Source: Theocolax elegans (Eukaryota; Arthropoda; Insecta; Hymenoptera; Cerocephalidae). Taken from it: DNA of 64,000 bases. The notes below the pieces were generated by a model. It had not been told where the DNA came from and ran no database searches. It worked only from the letters and a program-made list of their open reading frames with translations. The stretch is taken from contig CM047431.1 in assembly GCA_026168455.1 (NCBI GenBank), positions 13,690,183-13,754,182 on the forward strand, read 5' to 3'. The position numbers were made by a program, and so were the translations under genes. Shown here piece after piece: positions 55,613 through 64,000 of this stretch (positions within the stretch are counted from its first letter, which is position 1; each line of letters opens with the position of its first letter).

Positions 55613-57207
55613 CAAATACAGAGGGAAATAGTTAATAAATAGACATAATTAAAGAAGTGTGAAGTGTTCAACAATAGTTAAAAACTAGATTATAATAAAC
55701 CTGTATTTTAATTATGTCAGCATCAAACCACGCATAAAATAATATTCTTTTGTTTTAGGAATTTAATTACATTATACTTATTTGAACATAAAATTAAAAT
55801 CATAGCAATTGTCTGCATTAAGCGTACTCACATACTGAATAATCTCGAAATATTAAATGGAAACTAATTGGATAAACCTATATCGAAGTATATCGAAATA
55901 TATTAACTTAATATATTAATTATTCATATAATATTATTTATGTCTACTTATTAAAAATCAATATCATTTGATCCAGGGAGCGTTAGCGACACAAGATCTT
56001 TGCTAGTCACTTATTAAAATCAATAAGTACTTTGTCGATTGGCTCAATCCCTTGAAGCGTGAAATTTAAATCTGAATTTAATTCCCTTCTAATATGTATA
56101 TACTACACGCGTTCCGAATTCCATATACTGAATATACACGATCCTTATGTCGAAACAAGCGCGGACCTCGTAGTCAGTGTATGCACACTTGAATCTAGAT
56201 CTATTCAAGATGTCCGCAACACAGTTGCGCGACTATACGTGTGTGTGCGTACAAGTACACGGCATCTCCAGGCACATACTACGCTACAAACGTTTGACAT
56301 CGACACCGCCGACATTCAACTGATTTATGGCGGAGAAGTGTTCCTCTTAATCCTCAGGAAGTATGCACTCTTTGAATGTAACCGTAAGTCAAAACAATTA
56401 ATTATTAATTTATTTATTTATTTATATTCACCATTATCCCTTTCTATTCCCTTTAAGTTATGAATTTGATAAATAAAGATATGTCTATGTTAGTATAGAC
56501 CTACGTCATTGGATGCAACGCGATGTTTCTTGAGATTTACACTTACAAAAGAAACTGACGTCTCAAATACAGTGGACAATGAAATTGTTGACTAATTAAT
56601 ATTTCGTTAATTAGATGAAATGCTGATTTATTGGTCTGTTGTTGGGTGGGAATACATCTCTATCCCGCACTGATCAATTAATAAATAAAAGAAAAATTAT
56701 TCATGATAATTTTATTTTATTTTTATAATGTGCCCAAACTGGACCGTCACACTACCTTCAAGTTATAAACTACATCGTCATTTTCTCAACTTCAACTATT
56801 TTCTCCAATTTATTTAATTACTATATGTATTCTTTATATTAATATTTTTCATGAATTCTCTCCCTTGTTATAAATAATCCTGACTATTTACAAAATAAAA
56901 TATTTATTAGTTTCTCGATAAACTAAAAAACAACTTTCCTAACCTCCGCTGTATCCCATACTTTATGCTTATTAATAGTTAACTTCCCTCAAATCTCCTC
57001 CCTGCTACTACTATCGATTATTAATAATTAAGTTGCTGTCAATTAATTAATTTTTCTTTATTTCACATTATCATCAGCGGATCACGAAGTATCAACCAGC
57101 CAAACAGTATAAACCAGCGAGGAGGACTCACAAACAGCTGATGCCGTTACCTGTCAACGGCCCAACGATTATCCTACATCTTGATAGATAAGTATTAACC
57201 TTATTAT
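55613..57207. other. Unassigned DNA between helicase relic and solo LTR
   Basis: AT-rich, with a GC-richer segment at 56,140-56,380 covered by a 134-codon frame (56059-56463, non-ATG start). That frame is followed by a GTAAGTC donor-like site near 56383 but has no recognised family. GATCCAGGGAGCGTTAGCGAC with CTAG 17 bp later (55975-56011) could be a Helitron 3' end. No gene is confidently supported. Confidence 0.4.
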
Positions 57208-58679
57208 TGTGACAAGGCAAGTATGCCTGTCATGGTTTAAAGCGAGCACACACATTCCTATCTACCTATTACCCAATATATCTACCTAAACCGTATACTA
57301 AACAAGCCTGGCACCGAGCACACATATCCCTAGCTATCTATTATAGAAGATAATCCCCTAAAGCCGAACAAGCTACACCCTGGAACAGAAGCGGAGCCAG
57401 CACACACAGGAGTCGAGGAAACCAGTAGCCACCAAGACGCTACATGCAGGGCGAACAGCACTCGGAGAGCCTGGAGACATCAGCTGAGTACGCAGGCAGC
57501 ACAAGAGCATGGACAGGGCAACAAGGTCCAAAGTACAAGGAAGACGGCTGTTGCAGCAATTATAACAGCATATTCATAGAGCCTCAATCCTGAAGGAGCC
57601 ATCCAGCAGCAACAAACTCGTACAGGGAGATCAACCTGTAAAGCATAATAATGAGTATGTTTTCAACACTAAGGAGCAGATAGGAGTACACAAGACTGTG
57701 TACAGGAGTACAGGTGTATAGGAGCCAGGGTTAGAGGTTATGTGAGCATAAACATTGCTCACATATACTAACTAAATAATAAGGCACCTGTCAAGTTACT
57801 CCTTACCGTATAATAGCAACCGCGCAGTAGACCCGAGGAACAACCTCCGGAGTCGACGTCGTGAAGAGACGTCTTAGCAGCCAAGAAGCCACGAAATAGA
57901 GAGAGACGGAGAAAGCGACACGTATATAGATTCGCCGAGCAGTAAGATTCGTCGTCCACCTGAACATAAACGCATGGATCGATTAGCCGATAAATAGCAA
58001 GGAACGAGGTAATAATTACCAGATAGCAGCCTCGTCGTCGCCAACTCGTCGTCGTCGTCGTCGTCGTCGTCGTCTCACTCGAACAGCCTAGCAGAACGCC
58101 AACAACAACACCAAGCCGCTCTCGCTGTAAGGCCGCGCTCGCACTGCGCGGAGACGGTCGCGACGCATGCGCGCGGCGCTCTCGCAGGACGAAGGCAGAG
58201 AGCTCGGGAACACGGCCGTGACTAGACGCAACGAGGCGAGATTTCGTACCCGATCGACCGTTTTTCCCGTACGATAAGCGAGTCTGAGAGTGTGCACCGG
58301 GTGCAACCCAGAGAGCGAATTTGCAGTATAAGGTTTGTGCAAAGTGCTACCCATACCCGTGTTCCTCTCCTCGTAAAGTGCGTGTGCCGCTATTTTCCCC
58401 TTTTTGCGCGTATTCGCACACGTGGCCAGCGTCGCCATTTTCGTCGATCGAGCGGATATTCGCTATATCGCCGTGCGTGAAGTTATACCGAGCCAAACTA
58501 CGAGCCCTAGTGACATTATAATTAATTAAGCGTAATTGTAATAACTAGCAGCCGTTAATATATAGCCGCGAACACGACTGGCAACCGTGTACTTAATTTA
58601 TATCAGATAATAAATTCTCTGTTTTATTAATTCATATCGATTTTATCACCCGCACCCTGATCCCCAGTGCGGTGTGACA
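57208..58679 (+). repeat. Solo LTR, family B, copy 2
   Basis: 1,472 bp, beginning TGTGACAAGGCAAG and ending CCCAGTGCGGTGTGACA, flanked by TTAT on both sides (57204-57207 and 58680-58683). It is related to the LTR at 39423-41903 by its ends and by a GC-rich middle. It contains a (CGT)n tract at about 58026-58075. There is no attached internal region. Frames at 57768-58521 are shadows of its GC-rich promoter-like part. Confidence 0.87.
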
Positions 58680-58683
58680 TTAT

Positions 58684-59011
58684 GTATATATTAACAACCA
58701 ATAATATTTATTATTAATTAACACCTATTATTATATACTAGTTCGAAACGCTCGCGATTTAACTTTATTGTTTCCGTGGTTTAATGTTCATTATGATTCA
58801 TGAATAATGATATACCTGTATAAATTGTAAATTGATTTAGAAAAAAAAGAGATTTAATAGGCATCAATTTCCGGGATGAAAGTTTTTCAACCAAGTAATT
58901 CATCCAAGGGAATAGTAGTTTTTTACTCCCAAAGTGTATATAAACTTTTTTGATATATTTAATTTAAAATAATAAACTTGATGTTGTATTTATATAAAAA
59001 GGTTAAATTAT
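58684..59011. other. Unassigned AT-rich DNA
   Basis: No supported feature. Confidence 0.5.
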
Positions 59012-59589
59012 CAAGGAGAGTTCACACCCTTTGGGAAACGGAGCTTGACCAAACTCTGGGATATGATTTTTACGATAAAAATATGAAGAAAGCCGGATAT
59101 TTAGTGTCCAATGCCCTTTTTTACGATAAATATAAGCAAATAACGAAAAATCTCGCTAAAAACCCTTAACTTTGATTGCTTATATCTCGGAAACAATTAA
59201 AGATGTACATTCAAGCTAAATTTGAAAAAAAGCTGATATCAAGTAAATATATTTTAAAAACAAGAAGCTCAAATATCTTAAATTAGTTTATTGTTATGGA
59301 AGAAATAAAAATTAAACGAACTTTTATCGAAAATGTAGCACTAAAATTTGATGATTTCTTTAGGCTAAAATATCATCTTATTCTTATTTCTTTCAAAACT
59401 TTTGACCAATTTAAGATAATAATAAGCAGAGTCAATGATAACTTTAGAAAGATTTTTCGTTATTTTCTTATATCTGTCATAGAAAAAGCATCGAATTCTA
59501 AAACTCCGGCTTCTTCATATTTTTATAGTAGTAATCGTATCCTACAGTTTGGTAAGGATTCGTTTCCCAAAGGGTGTGGACTCTCCTTG
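59012..59589. mobile_element. 578-bp non-autonomous TIR element
   Basis: Starts CAAGGAGAGTTCACACCCTT and ends with the inverse; the arms match over about 90 bp with gaps (AACCAAACT, ATATGAAGAAGCCGG). TA adjoins both ends, which suggests a TA target. The short frames at 58978-59592 are shadows of the arms. A diverged relative of its left part lies at about 60870-61200. Confidence 0.85.
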
Positions 59590-59715
59590 TAAGTATCCAA
59601 AATAAAAATGTAAGTTTATGATGAATAAATGTGTTTTCGATGAATAAAATGGGTTTAGAGAGAATAAAGTGATTCAAGGAATAAGAGGCAATATTACTCC
59701 ACTCGTATAGGTTAA

Positions 59716-60490
59716 CCTTTAGAGGGCCGGGGTTTTGAAAAATTTGAAAATCGCATTTTTCTATAGGAATGTGGTCTAAAGTCCCTGAGTTAGAGCCAAA
59801 CTAAGTTACGATGTTGGTGAGTCAGATCCCTTACGCCTAGAGGCGTATTCCGGTCCGGTATGGTAAGACCAAATGTTGAAATTTTCAAAATTTCAGAAAA
59901 ATGTTAAAATGCACAATTTATTTCATTTCTAGCTGTATTTAGGTTTTATCTGGTCATTCTATATCAATATTACTTGAAAAATATTACAAAGGGCGTATCA
60001 ACCGGCGATATCTAAGTTTCTTTATTCTTTACATTTGAAAACTATACAACACAGACACACAAATACATACACACACATGGAATCAGAAGTTCGCCACGTT
60101 CACGTCGTTGATTCTGGGTAAAGCCAAGAGCGAGCATGTTTACTAATTTTTTCCCTCAAACATTCTTGAACAAATGACCTTGACCCTGAGGTCATGAGGT
60201 GAATCCAACTTCAGATTCGGATTCAGCGACCCCAAAAACATGGGCATTCTGAATGAAAAATTGTAACTAGTGACTTCTGACACTCCTACACATAATTTTC
60301 AAGTAGGATTGACATCGAAACTAGAAATGTCTTAGAAACTTAGCCATATTGCATCCCCCATTTTGAATTTAATTTTTTTGGTTGCAGAATCATGTTTGGA
60401 GACTTCGTTAACCTTAATTTAAATGAAAAAAATTGAGTACTTATGAAGAAAAATGTTTACGCCTCTAGGCATTTTCCGGCCCTCTAGAGG
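59716..60490. mobile_element. 775-bp piggyBac-type MITE
   Basis: The ends CCTTTAGAGGGCCGG and CCGGCCCTCTAGAGG are inverted repeats, flanked by TTAA (59712-59715 and 60491-60494). The same termini, slightly changed, bound the MITE at 38120-38268. It contains GACCTTGACCCTGAGGTCA near 60178 and a segment shared with the mariner and piggyBac elements (60085-60130). No transposase is present. Confidence 0.9.
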
Positions 60491-60494
60491 TTAA

Positions 60495-60869
60495 TAGTAG
60501 ACTTCATAGATGATCCGAGTGAAAAAATAATTATTGTTACATTTCTTTACCTCTTTATCCTTTGTCCCACGCTTACTGTCTCACTTACTATCTCACTCTC
60601 ATTTACTCTGTCTCTCTCACTCTCATTCTCCCTACCTCTCTCCCACTCTTAGTTTTATGCAAAATATTACCATTGTATATACAATTAATAATTTAATTTG
60701 ATAATAATAATAGCATATGTATGAATGAAGATAAAACACGCTGTACAACAAATTTTCCTAAACCATATGTTAATCAAACATACTTTAATCCAAATGGTTA
60801 CCATTTTTATTGCCGAAGAAATAAAACTAACAAAATAATTTATTCAAAACAGAATTTTTTCAGTCAGAC
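60495..60869. other. CT-rich and AT-rich DNA
   Basis: Contains a (CTCT/CTCACT)n low-complexity tract at 60560-60650. No gene is supported; the 78-codon frame at 60721-60957 overlaps the diverged element that follows. Confidence 0.5.
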
Positions 60870-61200
60870 TAACAAAGGAAGTACTTCACCTCCGGGAAAC
60901 GGATCTTATCCTAACTTTGGTATGTCTTTTGCAATACAAAAATATAAAGAAAGCTAAAATGTTACTTGCCATTGGCCACTTTTACGAAAGTTATTCGACA
61001 TCTAATAATAATCTCATTGAAAAATAATTCTACTTTGATCGCTTACAACTCGGAAACGAATATTGATACAAACTCACTCTAAAAAAATAAGAAGGCTGAG
61101 TTCAAGTAGATATGGTTTAAAGAAAAGGAGCTGAAATTGCTAAATTTGGAACAAAGTTATAAAAAAATAAGAAAGTAATGAAACTTATTGTTATAAATGC
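60870..61200. mobile_element. Diverged partial copy of the 59.0-kb TIR element
   Basis: AAAGGAAGTACTTCACCTCC, GGGAAACGGATCTT, then an AATATAAAGAAAGC stretch and TTGATCGCTTACAACTCGGA run parallel to 59012-59290. The right terminus is not found. Confidence 0.6.
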
Positions 61201-61289
61201 TTTTTTTTATAAATAGTTTCACGTTACTGCAGTCATATGTCCTTAAGATTGTATTTTCTTATCGTCGACAAGGTCAGCTGAGAACTTCG

Positions 61290-62530
61290 GGAAGAAAAAG
61301 GCGGCTTTCCCCTATGGATTGCAGCTAAGGCAGAGTCACCAACATTTTCGCACTGCTAAATTACCTACTTCATGGAAAATTGCAAGTTCGCACGGATGTT
61401 TTCTTTGCGGCGTTCGTCTGACACGTAAAGACTATACGAAGGTCTGCGTGGTATGTAACAATATAACACACTCTCTTTGTTTCGAGGTCGTGCCGGGCAC
61501 TTCCGAGCGCGCCGCTGTTGTACGCTGGCTAAAACCAAAATGCTAATCGCGACTCCCACCGAAGTGAGGGCGCTAACGCCTGGGTTGCGCGACCGACTCT
61601 ACGTCACCGTCTGCTACGCCCACTTCGGCGTGAAGCGTATTGCCACGCCCCCGTCATCATCAACGCCGCAGGGTGCTAAGCAACCTCGCAGCGTCGCGCC
61701 CACAGCGTCCAACCATGCTACGCGCGATACCGTCACTGATACTGACGTGATAACGGGTGTTCCACCACCGTAAATGAAAATTTTTGCGCGCAAACTTCAA
61801 AAAAACTTGCGCAGCGACATAAAATCAGTGGCGGAGATGGTTGGTCAGGTGAAGAGTAAAGTGAATGAGATGAAGGCGGATCTACAAGCTCTTCATGCAC
61901 GCGTTGATCAATTTGAGATAGCCACGGAGGCGCGTGTCGTCGACTTTGGGGAACGTTATTCTGAGTTGGAGTCAGTCCCGCGTCATTGCCTTAGAAGAGG
62001 TCGGTTTAAGCACTAATTCGGCTGTTCCTCAAACTCTTGCCTCCGCTGATGCTGACACGTGCGAGGTACTGGTCATGGGACTACCTGCAATAATGACGCT
62101 GACAGACATCAACGCAATTGAAAATTATTGGAGGCTATCATGTTGCCATTGCTGTCTAAGCAGGTGATTGATGTTCGGCCATGGTATTCATTTTTGAAAC
62201 GTGTCGCCGAGGGTAATTTGTCTGCTCCTCCATGTAAAAGAGGTGTCGTGTTTCGCCTATCTTCGGCTGCAGCCAGAGATGCTGTAATCGAGAAGGCACA
62301 TCTTTTAAAGGGACAAATGGCCCATAATATTTTTGGGAAATGAGGCGAAAACTCCTTATTTATACGACAGCTTTGACCTAAACCTATCTTCGACCTTTGG
62401 TTAGTGGCAGTCCGCAGGTGTAACGAATTGGGCTATGCGAGGCCTGTAGATTTAAATTTAAATGTTTATGTGCGCAAGGTGAGGGATGGACCACTAAAAT
62501 GCGTGACTTCTGAGACATACTTCATTAATC
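61290..62530 (+). pseudogene. LINE ORF1, copy 1, broken
   Basis: Fragments in three frames. First, a PHD-like zinc motif (CFLCGVRLTRKDYTKVCVVC, 61398-61480). Then a coiled-coil region (RKLQKNLRSDIKSVAEMVGQ and RVVDFGERYSELES, 61774-61990), then an RRM-like part (CEVLVMGLPAIMTLTDINAI, 62060-62120; KRGVVFRLSSAAARDAVIEK, 62237-62300), and a C-terminal segment ending near 62560. This order is usual for CR1/L2/jockey-like ORF1 nucleic-acid chaperones. It is GC-richer than the flanks. Frameshifts at about 61550, 61980 and 62130 inactivate it. Confidence 0.75.
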
Positions 62531-62579
62531 TCCCTCCTCTCTCAACTCATACCGAATGAGATAGGTTTGGTCGCGTTAA

Positions 62580-62960
62580 AAACACTAAATCATCAAAAGC
62601 ATTCTCTATTTTTCATACTAACATAAATCGCTTAAAAACCCATTTTTCATCAACCGAAGCATTAGTTCATCCGAAATCCATTAACGTCATTGCCATCACT
62701 GAAACCATTCTTACTGAACACGATTTTTCTTACATTTTCAAATTATCTGGCTACATAAGGAGGGAGGTGGTGTGACGGCCTATGTTCGTGGTGAGTTTGC
62801 TGTTAATGTCACCGCTCACTCCGACCCTGTCTTCTCGAATGCCCCCGAATTTCTCAACCTACCGATGTTCTCTCAGATATGCTCTCTAATTATGATTATG
62901 TTGTCACAGGAGATTTCTAGTGGCATTGGGCCTCTTCCTTATACTTATTTTATTTTTCAC
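62580..62960 (+). pseudogene. LINE ORF2 endonuclease N-terminus, truncated
   Basis: The translation FSIFHTNINRLKTHFSSTEA, then INVIAITETILTEHDF, is the start of an apurinic-type LINE endonuclease (the Glu of ITET is catalytic). It shifts frame near 62765 to VTAYVRGEFAVNVTAHSD, and is then lost in a CT-rich tract (62965-63045). RT is absent. Confidence 0.7.
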
Positions 62961-62964
62961 CCCT

Positions 62965-63045
62965 CATATCCCTCTCTCTCTCTTTCTCTTTCCCTCTTAT
63001 TCTCTCTGTCTCTCTGACTCTTTATCTCTCTCTTTCTCTCTTTTT
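62965..63045 (+). repeat. (CTCT)n low-complexity tract
   Basis: Pyrimidine-rich repeats at the junction between two LINE copies. Confidence 0.9.
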
Positions 63046-63054
63046 TTATAAACG

Positions 63055-63301
63055 TAGATATGGTGTGGTAACTATCGGTAAAATTGTTGATAGAGCCTGT
63101 AATTTTATCAACAAACCTATATATTTGTATGAAATGTTACCTCCAACGGTTCATGAATTGCATTTGTTCACCAACAGTAGACTTGAACATTTGAATCATA
63201 AGTTTATCTGGACTTGCGAGGGTAGACTATGTGTACGGAAAGATGACAATTCTGAACGCATCCAAATCTTCACGCTGGCAGATCTTGACAAATTGACATA
63301 A
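63055..63301 (+). pseudogene. LINE ORF1 C-terminus, copy 2
   Basis: A 78-codon frame with KFIWTCEGRLCVRKDDNSER and an ending IFTLADLDKL resembles the C-terminal domain (similar to the baculovirus FP domain) of several LINE ORF1 proteins, where aromatic-basic residues precede a final acidic DL motif. The N-terminal part is missing; it starts right after the CT-rich tract. Confidence 0.65.
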
Positions 63302-64000
63302 CTGTCTACTAAATCAAATTATAATTATTATAAATTAAAACCTAGCTTTAGTTCTTCAATACGTGTTGCGCCAATAACTGACAACTCTATTATGAATTAT
63401 TTATCGGAAATTGAATTTCTTCGAAACACTGAAAATATTGATGTGTTGACTATCTCGGAGTCCTGGTTAACCCCTTACCGAGCAAACTCAATCTGTAATT
63501 TACCAAAGTATACTCTTGTACGCAATGATCATGGCCTAAATTCTACTGGTAAAAGGGAATTCATCCAAGGTGGTGGCGTTGCACGTTATCTGAATAGTAT
63601 TGTATTCAAAGTCTTAGATGCTCTCCAAATAAATTCTATTAATGATACTGAATACTTATCATAGGAGTTATCCTTACCAAATTCTAAGATACTCCTTGCC
63701 TTGGTTTACAGAAGGCCTAAGGGTCTTAGTAAATTTTTCAGTGCTTTACAGAATCGCTCACACATATACAATAACCTAATAATTGCTGGAGACTTCAATT
63801 CAAATTTAATTGCTAATGATTACTATAGTAATCTAATAATTTAATTACTGAAAATTTATATTATATTGTGCCTTTTACTGCAACACACCATAGAGATGAT
63901 ACTGATTCATGGCTGGACGTTATTTTAGTTGATCCTATGTATAAATTTGAATTAGCAAAACAATCTGATAGTCCTTTCATAAATGGCCACGATTTTACTA
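63302..64000 (+). pseudogene. LINE ORF2 endonuclease, copy 2, runs off the window
   Basis: The frame 63392-63664 holds IDVLTISESWLTP (catalytic Glu), GGGVARYL, then a TAG at 63662. Reading resumes with LALVYRRPKGLSKFFSALQN and NLIIAGDFNSNL (catalytic Asp/Asn), a TAA at about 63842, then DSWLDVILVDPMYKF and SPFINGHDF (the final catalytic pair) up to the window edge. All motif blocks of an apurinic-type endonuclease are in order, but the stops make it inactive. It is related to the fragment at 38275-38687. RT would lie beyond the window. Confidence 0.8.

Noticed and set aside
56059..56463. 134-codon frame with a donor-like GTAAGTC near its end
   Set aside because: No ATG at a sensible place, no family features, and no clear acceptor; kept only as a remark in the unassigned interval.
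57768..58521. Arg/Ser-rich frames on both strands
   Set aside because: They fall within the GC-rich part of a solo LTR, where stop codons are rare on both strands.

Overview
This is a repeat-dominated stretch of an arthropod nuclear genome, most likely an insect. The evidence is AT-rich DNA, Tc1/mariner, piggyBac, hAT, Helitron, R1-type LINE and Penelope-like elements, an LTR retrotransposon primed by an insect-type tRNA-Gly, and a splice-bounded exon. A hymenopteran is my guess; the sequence does not prove it. There is no bacterial-style gene organisation and I found no complete host gene.

Layout. About 241-3427 and 19004-26725 are one array of a ~300-bp satellite. Within it a 15.6-kb Ty3/gypsy-like LTR retrotransposon (3428-18999) has inserted with a 4-bp AAAG target duplication and nearly identical 1.73-kb LTRs. 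Its gag gene is broken by a single-base shift in a T run and by a 1.6-kb TA-flanked DNA transposon. Its pol gene is one long open frame (protease, reverse transcriptase, RNase H, a macro-like region, integrase). About 28055-29315 is a foldback element with long inverted arms. About 30372-36578 is a three-deep nest: a decayed piggyBac element, a Tc1/mariner (DD41D spacing) element with ~500-bp inverted repeats inside it, and an R1-type LINE tail inside that. From 36621 to 38100 lies a 5'-truncated Penelope-like element with a GIY-YIG relic and a hammerhead-ribozyme-like motif. Next come a LINE fragment, TTAA-flanked MITEs, and a solo LTR (39423-41903) that contains a hAT element.

From 42.5 to 46.8 kb are LINE and LTR relics, a spliced-looking exon on the minus strand (44767-45124), a 5S-rRNA-like remnant, and an unidentified 142-codon frame with an acceptor in front of it. 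From 46.9 to 53.4 kb are two almost identical ~1,994-bp tandem units, a diverged third and an inverted copy, with Helitron-type ends. Then follow a long-TIR element with a 23-bp minisatellite, a PIF1/Helitron helicase relic, a second solo LTR of the 39.4-kb family, more TTAA and TIR elements, and two LINE copies, the second running off the window end.

These parts do not form a pathway; they interact as nested insertions. The most unusual items are the 15.6-kb retrotransposon with its macro-like insert and unexplained 3' region, the ribozyme-like motif, the exon-like piece inside a MITE, and sequence modules with TCAAGGTCA-type motifs shared by unrelated transposons.
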